Source: Mycolicibacterium nivoides
GTDB taxonomy: Bacteria > Actinomycetota > Actinomycetes > Mycobacteriales > Mycobacteriaceae
Assembly: GCF_003855255.1 (NCBI RefSeq)
Contig: NZ_CP034072.1
Span: 310,001-374,000, forward strand
Length of the DNA stretch: 64,000 bases
Direction of reading: 5' to 3'
Position numbers and translations under genes: made by a program. The first letter of the stretch is position 1, and each line of letters starts with the position of its first letter. Below, in pieces: positions 8,760 through 19,300 of the stretch. The notes beneath the pieces are model-generated. The model was given only the letters and a program-made list of their open reading frames with translations. It did no database searches and was not told the origin of the DNA.

Positions 8760-10622
8760 GTGAGCGCACCGACAACGCGACCGCCGGCCCGGTCAGGAGC
8801 CGCGCCTGCCAATGGCGCAGCCAAGACCAAATCAGATTCGGGACAGCCCAAGCGGGTTGCACCGCAGCAGCTCACCGGCGCCCAGGCGGTCGTCCGGTCG
8901 CTGGAAGAGCTCGGCGTCGACATCGTCTTCGGGATCCCCGGCGGCGCCGTGCTGCCGGTCTACGACCCGCTGTTCGACTCGCAGAAGCTGCGCCACGTGC
9001 TGGTTCGGCACGAGCAGGGCGCCGGCCACGCGGCCAGCGGCTATGCCCACGCCACCGGCAAGGTCGGCGTGATGATGGCGACGTCGGGTCCCGGCGCAAC
9101 CAACCTGATCACCCCGCTGGCCGACGCCCAGATGGACTCCATCCCGGTGGTGGCCATCACCGGGCAGGTGGGTCGCGCCCTGATCGGCACCGACGCCTTC
9201 CAGGAAGCCGATATCACCGGCATGACCATGCCCATCACCAAGCACAACTTCCTGGTGCGCAACGGTGACGACATCGCCCAGGTGATGGCCGAGGCCTTCC
9301 ACATCGCCAGCTCGGGCCGTCCGGGCGCGGTGCTTGTCGACGTCCCCAAGGACATCCTGCAGGGCCAGTGCACCTTCTCCTGGCCGCCGCAGCTGGACCT
9401 GCCTGGCTACAAGCCGAACACCAAGCCGCACAGCCGTCAGGTGCGCGAGGCTGCCAAGCTGATCGCCGCGGCGCACAAGCCGGTGCTCTATGTCGGCGGC
9501 GGGGTCATCCGTGGTGAGGCCAGTGCCGAACTGCTCGAGCTGGCCGAGCTGACCGGCATCCCGGTCGTCACCACGCTCATGGCCCGCGGTGCGTTCCCGG
9601 ACAGCCACCCGCAGCACCTGGGTATGCCGGGCATGCACGGCACCGTGGCCGCGGTGGGCGCATTGCAGAAGAGCGACCTGCTGATCGCCCTGGGCACCCG
9701 GTTCGACGACCGGGTCACCGGCCAGCTGTCCTCCTTCGCTCCCGAGGCGAAGGTGATCCACGCCGACATCGACCCCGCCGAGATCGGCAAGAACCGGCAC
9801 GCCGACGTGCCGATCGTGGGTGACGTGAAAGCGGTCATCACCGATCTGATCGAGGTGCTGCGCCGCGACGGAACGACCAGCGCCGCACTGAAACTGGACG
9901 GCTGGTGGGAGTACCTGTCCGGCCTGAAGTCGACCTATCCGCTGAGCTACGGCCCGCAGAGCGACGGCAGCCTGAGCCCCGAGTACGTCATCGAGAAGCT
10001 GGGCCAGATCGCCGGACCCGAAGCGGTCTACGTGGCCGGGGTGGGTCAGCACCAGATGTGGGCCGCGCAGTTCGTCAAGTACGAGAACCCCAAGACGTGG
10101 CTGAACTCGGGCGGTCTGGGAACCATGGGCTTTGCCGTCCCGGCAGCCATGGGTGCCAAGTTCGCCCGCCCCGAGGCCGAGGTGTGGGCCATCGACGGCG
10201 ACGGCTGCTTCCAGATGACCAATCAGGAGCTGGCCACCTGCGCCATCGAGGGGGCGCCGATCAAGGTGGCGTTGATCAACAACGGCAACCTGGGCATGGT
10301 GCGGCAGTGGCAGACGCTGTTCTACGACCAGCGCTACAGCCAGACCGACCTGGCCACGCACTCACGCCGGATTCCGGATTTCGTCAAGCTGGCCGAGGCG
10401 CTGGGCTGCGTCGGGCTGCGCTGCGAGCGGGCCGAGGACGTCGAGGACGTCATCAACCAGGCCCGGGCCATCAACGACCGCCCGGTGGTCATCGACTTCA
10501 TCGTCGGTGCCGACGCGCAGGTGTGGCCGATGGTCGCCGCCGGTACCAGCAACGACGAGATCATGGCGGCCCGGGACATCCGGCCGCTGTTCGACGAAAA
10601 CGACGACGAGGGGCATGCCTGA
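8760..10622 (+). CDS. ilvB: Acetolactate synthase large subunit
   Basis: 620-residue ThDP-dependent catalytic subunit of acetohydroxyacid synthase, the first common step of Val/Leu/Ile synthesis; also needs FAD and Mg2+. Blocks seen are [16 protein letters not shown] near 58-73 with the ThDP-activating Glu in [10 protein letters not shown], the central FAD-associated domain, and the ThDP/Mg2+ motif [14 protein letters not shown]...NNGNLG near 480-510. GTG 8760 follows GAGG (8752-8755). The first 35 residues are Ala/Thr/Pro-rich and poorly conserved. The stop overlaps the ilvN start (TGATG), indicating translational coupling with the regulatory subunit. Confidence 0.97.
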   Translation: MSAPTTRPPARSGAAPANGAAKTKSDSGQPKRVAPQQLTGAQAVVRSLEELGVDIVFGIPGGAVLPVYDPLFDSQKLRHVLVRHEQGAGHAASGYAHATGKVGVMMATSGPGATNLITPLADAQMDSIPVVAITGQVGRALIGTDAFQEADITGMTMPITKHNFLVRNGDDIAQVMAEAFHIASSGRPGAVLVDVPKDILQGQCTFSWPPQLDLPGYKPNTKPHSRQVREAAKLIAAAHKPVLYVGGGVIRGEASAELLELAELTGIPVVTTLMARGAFPDSHPQHLGMPGMHGTVAAVGALQKSDLLIALGTRFDDRVTGQLSSFAPEAKVIHADIDPAEIGKNRHADVPIVGDVKAVITDLIEVLRRDGTTSAALKLDGWWEYLSGLKSTYPLSYGPQSDGSLSPEYVIEKLGQIAGPEAVYVAGVGQHQMWAAQFVKYENPKTWLNSGGLGTMGFAVPAAMGAKFARPEAEVWAIDGDGCFQMTNQELATCAIEGAPIKVALINNGNLGMVRQWQTLFYDQRYSQTDLATHSRRIPDFVKLAEALGCVGLRCERAEDVEDVINQARAINDRPVVIDFIVGADAQVWPMVAAGTSNDEIMAARDIRPLFDENDDEGHA

Positions 10623-11134
10623 TGAGCAACACCACCCCCACTCACACCCTGTCGGTGCTGGTCGAGGACAAGCCCGGCGTTCTCGCCCGGGTGGCGACGC
10701 TGTTCTCCCGTCGGGGCTACAACATCCAGTCCCTGGCGGTTGGTGCCACCGAGCAGAAGCACATGTCGCGGATGACGATCGTCGTCAGCGTCGAGGAATC
10801 GCCGCTGGAGCAGATCACCAAGCAGCTCAACAAGCTGATCAACGTGATCAAGATCGTCGAGCAGGAGGACGACAGCTCGGTCTCCCGCGAACTCGCCCTG
10901 ATCAAGGTGCGCGCCGACGCGACCAACCGCGGCCAGGTCATCGAAGCGGTGAACCTGTTCCGCGCCAAGGTCGTTGATGTCTCGACCGAGTCGTTGACAG
11001 TGGAGGCGACCGGTACGGCGGAGAAGCTGGAGGCCCTGCTGCGGGTCCTTGAGCCCTACGGTATCCGCGAGATCGCACAGTCGGGCATGGTGTCGGTCTC
11101 GCGTGGACCACGTGGTATCAGCGCAGTGAAGTAA
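10622..11134 (+). CDS. ilvN: Acetolactate synthase small (regulatory) subunit
   Basis: 170 residues. The N-terminal ACT domain (HTLSVLVEDKPGVLARVATLFSRRGYNIQSL) binds valine for feedback inhibition and stimulates IlvB; the C-terminal half (ELALIKVRAD...LEPYGIREIAQSG) completes the family. The ATG at 10622 shares its A with the ilvB TGA stop. ilvC follows after 55 bp. Confidence 0.96.
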   Translation: MSNTTPTHTLSVLVEDKPGVLARVATLFSRRGYNIQSLAVGATEQKHMSRMTIVVSVEESPLEQITKQLNKLINVIKIVEQEDDSSVSRELALIKVRADATNRGQVIEAVNLFRAKVVDVSTESLTVEATGTAEKLEALLRVLEPYGIREIAQSGMVSVSRGPRGISAVK

Positions 11135-11183
11135 GCACGTCAAGTAGCGTTAAGCGGCTGTAGAGCTAGAAAGAGAAGGATAA

Positions 11184-12203
<1,020 letters not shown>

Positions 12204-12216
12204 TTTCACGTCGACT

Positions 12217-12266
12217 GGCCAGTTATTGCACGCGAGCATCGAAAATGCGTGCAGTAACTGGCCTTT
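12217..12266. terminator. Hairpin terminator after ilvC
   Basis: Arms 12217-12233 and 12247-12263 pair over 17 bp with one G-T, 13-nt loop, then TTTC. It lies between the convergent ilvC and the small gene ending at 12273 and could serve both. Confidence 0.7.
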
Positions 12267-12272
12267 CGCGTT

Positions 12273-12611
12273 CTAGATGATCGTGTAGCCGATCGCGGCC
12301 AGCGTGCGGGCCACGTCCCTGCCGTCGGCGCTACCAGGAAGCTTCGCGGTGCCGTCGATCTGTAGAGCTTCACCGACGACGCCGTAGAGTTCGGTGGACA
12401 CCGGGTCGTCGGGCTCGGCCGGCTCGATCCGACCGTCCGGGTAGATGCACTGCGCCCGCATGGCCCACATTGTCTGTGCGGCCGCGACGACGTTGTAGCC
12501 ACACAGCGGCGGGCTCACGTGATAGAGCTTCATGTCGCCGACCGCAATGATCTTCATGACCGGATCGGTATGTGGCACGGAACCCACCAACCGAGCGATG
12601 CCAGTGTTCAC
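12273..12611 (-). CDS. Conserved hypothetical protein
   Basis: 112 residues, unrecognised. Mixed alpha/beta, no signal peptide or membrane segment. Two Cys (in LCGYNVV and AQCIYPDG). GTG 12611 is chosen because a reverse-strand TTAGAT box (12619-12624) puts the transcript start at 12612; an internal ATG at 12557 (MKIIAVGDMKLYHV) would give a 94-residue form. It is convergent with ilvC and shares the terminator. No function can be proposed. Confidence 0.6.
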   Translation of the reverse strand: MNTGIARLVGSVPHTDPVMKIIAVGDMKLYHVSPPLCGYNVVAAAQTMWAMRAQCIYPDGRIEPAEPDDPVSTELYGVVGEALQIDGTAKLPGSADGRDVARTLAAIGYTII

Positions 12612-12668
12612 CGCTCAAATCTAAGCGCCGGCGCGGCGGGTGCAGCGCAGCAGTTTTCGTCAGAACAG

Positions 12669-13007
12669 CTAGCTGGCGCACCCGATCGGGGCCGGATCAC
12701 CGTTTTCTTGGGCGTTCGCACACGCTTCCTTGAACCAGGCGCCTCCGGCGTTGCCGGTCGCGTATCCACCGCCGGCCGCGCCGCGTGCGTATCCACCGCC
12801 GGCATCGCCGGTCGCGTATCCGCCGCCGGCGTCACCGCGCGAGAACGCGCCGCCGGCGTGGTCGTTGGCGTAGCCGCCACCACCGGGATCGCCCGGAGCG
12901 GCGAGTGCGTATCCCGCCGGACCGAGCAGCCCTGCGAATGCCAGCGAAGCGGCTGCGGCGGCTCCACCCAGGACCATCCTCAGTCGCATTGCCTTGTGTT
13001 CCATCAT
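12669..13007 (-). CDS. Secreted Gly-rich nonapeptide-repeat protein
   Basis: 112-residue exported protein of unknown function. A signal peptide (residues about 7-36, MVLGGAAAAASLAFAGLLG...ALAAPG) is followed by six tandem nine-residue units of the form A-G-G-G-Y-A-x-G-[DNA]; the first (GGGGYANDH) and last (AGGAWFKEA) are degenerate. The tail has two Cys (ACANAQENGDPAPIGCAS) that could form a disulfide. Start ATG 13007 follows a GGGGG purine run; the ATG at 13004 is also possible. Near-perfect 27-bp DNA repeats indicate recent expansion. It stands alone between two minus-strand genes. Confidence 0.7.
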   Translation of the reverse strand: MMEHKAMRLRMVLGGAAAAASLAFAGLLGPAGYALAAPGDPGGGGYANDHAGGAFSRGDAGGGYATGDAGGGYARGAAGGGYATGNAGGAWFKEACANAQENGDPAPIGCAS

Positions 13008-13200
13008 GGCCACCCCCGGTCGTGATCTCACTCGTCGCGGCCGGGCCCAGCCGAGCCCGCGTGCGAGCGCTTGAACCGAGTCTACGTGACTCAGATCACA
13101 CCTGACAATTATGCGGGCAAACCCGATTCGGTGCGGATGCCCACATCCGACCGCTGGTCAGCAAAGGCAAGGACGGTGCTGGTCTGGCTCGCGGCGTTGA

Positions 13201-13812
13201 TTACGCGCCCAGTCGCGTAGCCACACTGACCACCCGGCGGGCCAGGTGATCCAGCGCGTCGTAGGTGGCGTCGTCGAATTCGCTGATGTTGTCGTGGTTG
13301 GCGATCAGGCTCGCGCCGTACGGGTTGCCGTCGACGAACTTGAGCGGGTCGGTGTAGCCGGGCGGCACGATGATCCCACCCCAGTGCATCAGCGTGACGT
13401 ACAGCGTCAGCAGCGTGGTCTCCTGCCCGCCATGTGCGGTGTTGGTCGAGGTGAACCCGGCGTACACCTTGTCGGCGAGCTTGCCCTGTGACCACAGGCC
13501 GCCGAGCGAGTCCAGAAATGCGCGCAATTGCGAAGCGACGGAACCGAATCGCGTGGGGGAGCCGAAGATCACGGCATCCGCCCAAACGATGTCGTCACCG
13601 GTGGCGGTCGGAAGATCTTTGGTGGCCTCGTAATTGGCGGTCCAGGCGGGATTGTGGGCGAACGATTGCGGATCCTGGGTCTCGGCCACGTGGCGCAGGC
13701 GCACCTCGGCACCCGCGGATTCCGCGGTGGCGGTGACCCGCTGAGCCATCGTGGTGCCGTGGCCGGTTGCGGAGTAGTAGATGACGGCGACCTTCGGCGC
13801 AGAGTTGGTCAT
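13201..13812 (-). CDS. WrbA-like NAD(P)H:quinone oxidoreductase
   Basis: 203-residue flavodoxin-fold FMN enzyme. The FMN phosphate loop is YYSATGHGTTMAQ at residues 12-24; the second loop is FGSPTRFGSVASQLRAFLDSLGGLW; HGGQETTLLTLYVTLMHWGGIIVPPGY is the WrbA/NQO-type segment. Two-electron quinone reduction protecting against redox stress is the known family role. Its ATG is 4 bp inside the end of the upstream FAD-oxidoreductase gene (stop at 13809), so the two are probably cotranscribed. Confidence 0.88.
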   Translation of the reverse strand: MTNSAPKVAVIYYSATGHGTTMAQRVTATAESAGAEVRLRHVAETQDPQSFAHNPAWTANYEATKDLPTATGDDIVWADAVIFGSPTRFGSVASQLRAFLDSLGGLWSQGKLADKVYAGFTSTNTAHGGQETTLLTLYVTLMHWGGIIVPPGYTDPLKFVDGNPYGASLIANHDNISEFDDATYDALDHLARRVVSVATRLGA

Positions 13813-15245
13813 GGCGCCAGCTTAGGCAGATTCGTGATGCCGAATTCGCGTTTCAGTACGGTGCGCGCCGCGTAGAAGCCGGCCATCCCGTGCACGCCGC
13901 CGCCGGGCGGAGTCGCCGATGAACACAGGTACGCCTTGGGGATCGGTGTGGTCCAGGGATCGAAGCGCGGGGTGGGCCCCAGCAGCGCGCTGGCCATGTT
14001 GTTGCCGCCGACACCGATATCGCCGCCAACGAGGTTGGCGTTGTGTTCGTCCATCCGCGACGCGGGCACGCTGCGCACGGCGACCACCAGATCGCGAAAG
14101 CCCGGCGCGAACCGTTCGAAGATCCCGGTCACCGTCTCGGCCAAATCCCGCGTGGAGTTGTTGGGTACGTGGACGTAGGTCCACAGCGGGCGGCGGCCGG
14201 CGTCATCGACGCGCGACGGGTCGGCGATATGGGGGAGTGCGGCCAGCACCATGGGCCACTCGGCGTGACGGCCCGCCGCGATCTCGGACTCGGCCAATGC
14301 CATCTGCGCGCGGCTGCCGCCCAGATGCAGCGTCGGCGCCTCGGCCAGACGCGGGTCACGCCAAGGTATCTCGCCGCTCAGCACGAAATCGACCTTCGCG
14401 ACCCCCGGGCCGTAGGCGTATCGGCTCAACGCGCGGGCGTAACGAGACGGCAGGGTCTTGCCGTAGATCGCCAACAGCGCGGTCGGGGCGGTGTCGTAGA
14501 GCACCACACCCGGCGGTGGCTCGGTGACCTCGTGCCCGAGGACCAGTTCGCCGCCGTGTGCGGTCAGATCGGCGATCAGCGCATCGGGGATGGCCTGGGA
14601 TCCGCCGATCGGGATGGGCCAGCCCACCGCGTGTCCCAGCGTCGCCAGCATCAACCCGGCGCCTCCCGAAACCAGAGATGGCATGGTTGAAATCGTGTGT
14701 GCGGCAACACCGCTGAACAATGCCCGGGCGTCCTCGCCTTTGAGCGACCGCCACAACGGCGTGCCCTGGGCCAGGAGCCGGGGTGCGACGCGCGCCGCCG
14801 CGCCCAGCGACGGGGGTATCGACCGCTTGTCGCCGAGAATGAGGCCCACCACGCCGTCGCAGTCGGCGGACAGTGGCCCGAGCAGTCGTCGCCAGGAATC
14901 TCCGGAGTCCAACTCGGCGCAGGTTCGCTCGATGTCGCGGTAGCCGACCGCGGCGGGCCGGTCGGTCAGCGGGCTGGCATAGGAGATCTCGGGGACGGCC
15001 AGGCGCACCCCGCGGGCCGGCAGGTCGTAGGCGGCGAAGAACGGCGACGCCAGGGCCAGCGGGTGTACCGCCGAACAGATGTCGTGGCCGACGCCGGGAA
15101 ATTCCGGATCGGGCAGGGTGCGGGCGCCGCCACCCGGGGTCGGCTGCGCTTCGATCACGCGTACCGACAATCCGGCTCGGGCGCAGATGACCGCGGCTGA
15201 CAGGCCGTTGGGACCGCTGCCGACGATTGTGACGTCCACGCCCAT
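13809..15245 (-). CDS. FAD-dependent oxidoreductase, phytoene desaturase-like (Rv2997-like)
   Basis: 478 residues. The N-terminal dinucleotide fold DVTIVGSGPNGLSAAVICARAG (residues 3-24) and the trailing GGG-R motif (PTPGGGARTLP) are those of the NAD(P)/FAD-dependent CrtI/amine oxidase superfamily; the C-terminus ends with the FAD-closing segment PPGGGVHGMAGFYAARTVL. By position next to serA and by size it matches M. tuberculosis Rv2997 (known as a possible dehydrogenase). The substrate is unknown. ATG 15245 is divergent from serA with 54 bp between starts. It overlaps the wrbA-like gene by 4 bp at its 3' end. Confidence 0.85.
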   Translation of the reverse strand: MGVDVTIVGSGPNGLSAAVICARAGLSVRVIEAQPTPGGGARTLPDPEFPGVGHDICSAVHPLALASPFFAAYDLPARGVRLAVPEISYASPLTDRPAAVGYRDIERTCAELDSGDSWRRLLGPLSADCDGVVGLILGDKRSIPPSLGAAARVAPRLLAQGTPLWRSLKGEDARALFSGVAAHTISTMPSLVSGGAGLMLATLGHAVGWPIPIGGSQAIPDALIADLTAHGGELVLGHEVTEPPPGVVLYDTAPTALLAIYGKTLPSRYARALSRYAYGPGVAKVDFVLSGEIPWRDPRLAEAPTLHLGGSRAQMALAESEIAAGRHAEWPMVLAALPHIADPSRVDDAGRRPLWTYVHVPNNSTRDLAETVTGIFERFAPGFRDLVVAVRSVPASRMDEHNANLVGGDIGVGGNNMASALLGPTPRFDPWTTPIPKAYLCSSATPPGGGVHGMAGFYAARTVLKREFGITNLPKLAP

Positions 15246-15287
15246 CAGTACACCGCACGCGGTTCGGCTGTGGTAGGGCCCACACAT

Positions 15288-15293
15288 TAGGCT
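15288..15293 (+). promoter_or_regulatory. -10 hexamer of serA
   Basis: TAGGCT lies at -12 to -7 relative to the G of the serA GTG start (15300), so serA mRNA is predicted to be leaderless. Confidence 0.5.
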
Positions 15294-15299
15294 GTCCGC

Positions 15300-16886
15300 G
15301 TGAGTCTTCCCGTTGTTTTGATTGCCGACAAGCTCGCGGAATCGACCGTCGCCGCCCTCGGCGACCAGGTAGAGGTCAGGTGGGTCGACGGTCCGGACCG
15401 CGAGAAGCTGCTCGCTGCCGTGCCGGAAGCCGACGCGCTTCTGGTGCGCTCCGCCACCACGGTGGACGCCGAGGTCATCGCCGCGGCCCCCAAACTCAAG
15501 ATCGTCGCCCGCGCCGGTGTCGGCCTGGACAACGTCGACGTCGACGCCGCGACCGCCCGCGGGGTGCTCGTGGTCAACGCGCCGACCTCCAACATCCACA
15601 GCGCCGCCGAGCACGCCCTGGCCCTGCTGCTGTCCACGGCCCGGCAGATCCCCGCCGCTGACGCGACCCTGCGCGATCACACCTGGAAGCGGTCGTCGTT
15701 CTCGGGCGTCGAGATCTTCGACAAGACCGTCGGCGTCGTGGGCCTGGGCCGCATCGGGCAGCTGGTCGCCCAGCGCCTGGCCGCCTTCGGCGCGCACATC
15801 GTGGCGTACGACCCCTACGTCTCGCAGGCCCGCGCGGCCCAGCTCGGTATCGAGTTGCTGCCGCTTGACGAGCTGCTCGGCCGCGCCGACTTCATCTCGG
15901 TGCACCTGCCCAAGACCAAGGAGACCGCCGGCCTGCTCGGCAAGGAGAACCTGGCCAAGACCAAGCCGGGCGTCATCATCGTCAACGCCGCCCGCGGCGG
16001 TCTGATCGACGAGCAGGCCCTGGCCGACGCCATCACCAGCGGCCATGTGCGCGCCGCCGGCCTGGACGTCTTCTCGACCGAACCGTGCACCGACAGCCCG
16101 CTGTTCGAGCTGCCCCAGGTCGTGGTGACCCCGCACCTCGGTGCCTCGACCGCTGAGGCGCAGGACCGGGCCGGCACCGACGTGGCCGCCAGCGTGAAGC
16201 TGGCATTGGCCGGTGAGTTCGTGCCGGACGCCGTCAACGTCGGTGGCGGAGCCGTCGGCGAAGAGGTCGCGCCCTGGCTGGACCTGGTGCGCAAGCTCGG
16301 TCTGCTGGCCGGTGCCCTGTCCGATGCGGCCCCGGTGTCGCTGTCGGTGCAGGCGCGTGGCGAGCTGGCTTCCGAAGATGTTGAGATTCTGCGGTTGTCG
16401 GCGTTGCGGGGCCTGTTCTCCGCGGTGGTCGATGAGCAGGTGACGTTCGTCAACGCACCGACGCTGGCCGCCGACCGTGGGGTGGCGTCTGAGATCAGCA
16501 CCGCCACCGAGAGCCCGAACCACCGCAGCGTGGTCGATGTGCGCGTCGTGCACGCCGACGGCAGCGCGGTGAACGTGGCGGGCACCTTGTCGGGGCCGCA
16601 GCTGGTCGAGAAGATCGTCCAGATCAACGGGCGCAACTTCGACCTGCGGGCCGAGGGCTACAACCTCATCGTGCATTACAACGATCAGCCGGGAGCGCTC
16701 GGCAAGATCGGCACCCTGCTCGGCGGGGCCGACGTCAACATCCTGGCCGCGCAGCTCAGCCAGGACGTCGACGGCGACAGCGCCATCGTGATGCTGCGGC
16801 TGGATACCGATGTGCCCGAGGATGTGCGTTCCGCGCTCGCCGCGGCGGTCGACGCCACGACGCTGGAAGTGGTCGACCTGTCATGA
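15300..16886 (+). CDS. serA: D-3-phosphoglycerate dehydrogenase
   Basis: 528 residues, identical in length to M. tuberculosis SerA1. Oxidises 3-phosphoglycerate with NAD+ in the first step of serine synthesis. Domains in order: substrate domain, nucleotide domain with [16 protein letters not shown] near 143-158, intervening (ASB) domain about 315-450, and a C-terminal ACT domain ([20 protein letters not shown] near 457-476) that binds serine. Start GTG 15300 is set by the -10 box 12 bp upstream. leuB begins inside its stop codon (ATGA), an operon arrangement shared with other mycobacteria. Confidence 0.97.
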   Translation: MSLPVVLIADKLAESTVAALGDQVEVRWVDGPDREKLLAAVPEADALLVRSATTVDAEVIAAAPKLKIVARAGVGLDNVDVDAATARGVLVVNAPTSNIHSAAEHALALLLSTARQIPAADATLRDHTWKRSSFSGVEIFDKTVGVVGLGRIGQLVAQRLAAFGAHIVAYDPYVSQARAAQLGIELLPLDELLGRADFISVHLPKTKETAGLLGKENLAKTKPGVIIVNAARGGLIDEQALADAITSGHVRAAGLDVFSTEPCTDSPLFELPQVVVTPHLGASTAEAQDRAGTDVAASVKLALAGEFVPDAVNVGGGAVGEEVAPWLDLVRKLGLLAGALSDAAPVSLSVQARGELASEDVEILRLSALRGLFSAVVDEQVTFVNAPTLAADRGVASEISTATESPNHRSVVDVRVVHADGSAVNVAGTLSGPQLVEKIVQINGRNFDLRAEGYNLIVHYNDQPGALGKIGTLLGGADVNILAAQLSQDVDGDSAIVMLRLDTDVPEDVRSALAAAVDATTLEVVDLS

Positions 16887-17893
16887 AACTCGCTGTAATC
16901 GCCGGTGACGGCATTGGTCCGGAGGTCATCGCCGAGGCGCTGAAGGTGCTCGACGCGGTGCTGCCCGGGGTGGAGCGGACCGAGTATGACCTCGGGGCGC
17001 GTCGCTACCACGCGACGGGGGAGACCCTGCCTGATGGCTTCGTCGAGGAGCTCAAGGGCTACGACGCAATCCTGTTGGGCGCCATCGGCGATCCCTCGGT
17101 GCCCAGTGGCGTGCTCGAGCGTGGCCTGCTGCTGAACATGCGGTTTGCGTTGGACCACCATGTGAACCTGAGGCCGTCGAGGTTGTTCGCCGGGGTTTCC
17201 AGCCCGCTGGCCGGCAACCCGGAGATCGACTTCGTTGTGGTGCGCGAGGGCACCGAAGGTCCCTACACCGGAACCGGTGGCGCGATCCGGGTGAACACCC
17301 CGCACGAGGTCGCCACCGAGGTGTCGACCAACACCCGGTTCGGTGTGGAGCGAGTGGTGCGTTACGCGTTCGAGAAGGCCCGCGCCCGGCGCAAGCACCT
17401 CACTCTGGTGCACAAGAACAACGTGCTGGCGTTTGCCGGCTCTCTGTGGAAGCGCACCGTCGACGAGATCGGTGCGGAGTACCCGGACGTCGAGACTGCG
17501 TACCAGCACATCGACGCCGCGACCATCCACATGGTCACCGACCCCGGCCGGTTCGACGTGATCGTCACCGACAACCTGTTCGGCGACATCATCACCGACC
17601 TGGCGGCCGCGGTGTCCGGCGGTATCGGCCTGGCCGCATCGGGCAATATCGATGCGACGGGCACCAACCCGTCGATGTTCGAGCCCGTGCACGGCAGTGC
17701 GCCCGACATCGCCGGCCAGGGGATCGCCGATCCGACGGCCGCGGTGATGAGCGTGGCGCTGCTGCTCACACACATCGGCGAGACCGATGCCGCGGCACGG
17801 GTCGACAAGGCCGTCGGCGAGCACCTGGCCACCCGCGGCGATGCGAAGCTGTCGACCAGCGAGGTCGGCGAGCGGATCCTGTCGCTGCTGTAG
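16883..17893 (+). CDS. leuB: 3-isopropylmalate dehydrogenase
   Basis: 336-residue NAD+-dependent beta-decarboxylating dehydrogenase of leucine synthesis. Family blocks: [23 protein letters not shown] at the N-terminus (kept here only as identity), [13 protein letters not shown] near 118-130, [15 protein letters not shown] near 176-190 and the metal-binding [18 protein letters not shown] near 231-248, then [14 protein letters not shown]. The ATG overlaps the serA stop by 4 bp, so the two are translationally coupled. Shortness (336) is normal for actinobacteria. Confidence 0.97.
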   Translation: MKLAVIAGDGIGPEVIAEALKVLDAVLPGVERTEYDLGARRYHATGETLPDGFVEELKGYDAILLGAIGDPSVPSGVLERGLLLNMRFALDHHVNLRPSRLFAGVSSPLAGNPEIDFVVVREGTEGPYTGTGGAIRVNTPHEVATEVSTNTRFGVERVVRYAFEKARARRKHLTLVHKNNVLAFAGSLWKRTVDEIGAEYPDVETAYQHIDAATIHMVTDPGRFDVIVTDNLFGDIITDLAAAVSGGIGLAASGNIDATGTNPSMFEPVHGSAPDIAGQGIADPTAAVMSVALLLTHIGETDAAARVDKAVGEHLATRGDAKLSTSEVGERILSLL

Positions 17894-17918
17894 GCGTCGA
17901 CGCTGCGCTGAGTCGGCG

Positions 17919-18539
17919 ATGACCGCCCGGTTCGCCACACTCGAGCGGCAGTGCCTGCTGTTCGCAATCGGATCGTCGTTCTTCGCGCTCGCCACGGTGC
18001 CGGGATTTCCCGCCCTCGCCGGTGCGGGTGCGACGAATGCGCTGTGCTTCGTCGGCTCGTGGTTCTTCACCACGGCCGCGGGCATGCAGCTCGTGCTGGC
18101 CGGGCGCGGCCTCGGATGGTGGTCGGCGGCCACCCAATTCGCCGGGACGCTGCTGTTCAATCTCAGCACCGGAGTGGCCGTGTGGGCCCACGCCGTCCTG
18201 GCCGAGCGCCGGTTCGTCTGGGCACCCGATGCGACCGGATCGCTGGCCTTCCTGATCAGCGGCGTGCTGGCGGTGCTGGCGGTCGGCATGTGGTCACCGA
18301 AATCCGTTGACTGGCAGGCCGCGTGGATCAACCTGGCCGGATGCATGGCGTTCGGGGTGTCCGCGCTGGCGGCATTCGTCCGCAAGACCGGGGTGACCGT
18401 CGATGAGCGGCTGGCCAACTTCGGCACGTTCGTCGGCGCGCTGTGTTTTCTGGCGGCGGCCTTGCTGGTTCAGCCGCGCCTGTCGAAACGGGTCACCCGG
18501 GCATCGGATCGGCGCACCGCGGAATCACATCGGGAATGA
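17919..18539 (+). CDS. Small integral membrane protein, possibly YrhK-like
   Basis: 206 residues with about six hydrophobic segments (near 14-30, 38-58, 67-88, 103-123, 137-153 and 164-182). The repeated pattern of short helices, a GSWFFTTAAGMQ segment and internal twofold similarity resemble YrhK-domain proteins, but this is a weak assignment. ATG 17919 lies 25 bp after leuB and is the first in-frame ATG; it may be the last gene of the serA-leuB unit. Its 3' end overlaps the convergent SDR gene by 15 bp. This is the last gene before the accessory sugar cluster. Confidence 0.6.
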   Translation: MTARFATLERQCLLFAIGSSFFALATVPGFPALAGAGATNALCFVGSWFFTTAAGMQLVLAGRGLGWWSAATQFAGTLLFNLSTGVAVWAHAVLAERRFVWAPDATGSLAFLISGVLAVLAVGMWSPKSVDWQAAWINLAGCMAFGVSALAAFVRKTGVTVDERLANFGTFVGALCFLAAALLVQPRLSKRVTRASDRRTAESHRE

Positions 18540-19289
18540 CGACTGCCCGACGAATCCGAAGTCCGCGACCAGGGCGTGCCCGCTGATGGTCGCCGCGGCG
18601 GGGGAGGCCAGGAACGTCAGGTAGCGCGCGATGTCGTCGGGCTCGTGGATCGGGTAGCGGTCGCCGAGGTCGGCGTCGTCGGACAAACCGATGTCGTTCT
18701 TGGGCATTCGGGTGTTGACCACGCTCGGGCACACGCAATTGACCCGGATGCCGTCGGCACGAAGATCGACGGCCATCGCGTTGACCATCATGATCAGCGC
18801 ACCCTTCGATGCGCAGTAGGGCACATGCAGCGGCGAAGCGACCAGGGCGGAGTCGGAGGCGACGATGGTGACCGACGCCTTCGAGCTGAGTCGCAGGAAC
18901 GGCAGCGCATGCTTGACCGGCAACCACTGGCCCTTCACGTTGATGTCGAACATCCGGTCCCACTCACCGGTGCTGATCTCGTCGATCGAGCGACCGTAGA
19001 GGCCGGAGACCCCGGCGCACAGCACCAGTGAATCGAGACTGCCGAGTTCGTGCGCGGTGGTCGCGATGGCATCGGCCACCGACTCCTCGTCGCTCACATC
19101 TGCTTCTACGGCAATCGCTTCGGCGCCGTGCGCGGTGAGTTCGGCGACGGTGGCCCGGGCTGACTCGATGTGGATATCGGCCACCGCGATGGCCGCACCT
19201 TCGGCCGCCAGGGCCAGTGCGGTGCAGCGGCCGATTCCCGTGCCGCCGCCGGTGACGAATGCGACGGAGTCGCGCAGGCCGATATCCAT
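18525..19289 (-). CDS. SDR-family oxidoreductase (sugar cluster)
   Basis: 254-residue classical short-chain dehydrogenase. TGGGTGIGRCTALAL (residues 13-27) is the coenzyme loop, with Asp after beta-2 (VADIH) favouring NAD+; the usual NAG is CAG (LCAGVSG), and catalytic Ser and Tyr-x3-Lys are in VASDSALVASPLHVPYCASKGAL. Last gene of the minus-strand sugar transport operon, 11 bp after the isomerase-like gene. It probably oxidises or reduces the transported sugar or an intermediate (inference). Confidence 0.85.
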   Translation of the reverse strand: MDIGLRDSVAFVTGGGTGIGRCTALALAAEGAAIAVADIHIESARATVAELTAHGAEAIAVEADVSDEESVADAIATTAHELGSLDSLVLCAGVSGLYGRSIDEISTGEWDRMFDINVKGQWLPVKHALPFLRLSSKASVTIVASDSALVASPLHVPYCASKGALIMMVNAMAVDLRADGIRVNCVCPSVVNTRMPKNDIGLSDDADLGDRYPIHEPDDIARYLTFLASPAAATISGHALVADFGFVGQSSFPM

Positions 19290-19300
19290 GGGTGTCCCTC

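Noticed and set aside
8832..10361. 509-codon open frame on the minus strand opposite ilvB
   Set aside because: Antisense shadow typical of GC-rich codon usage; composition (His/Asp/Gly-rich, no domain) and full overlap with a certain gene speak against it.
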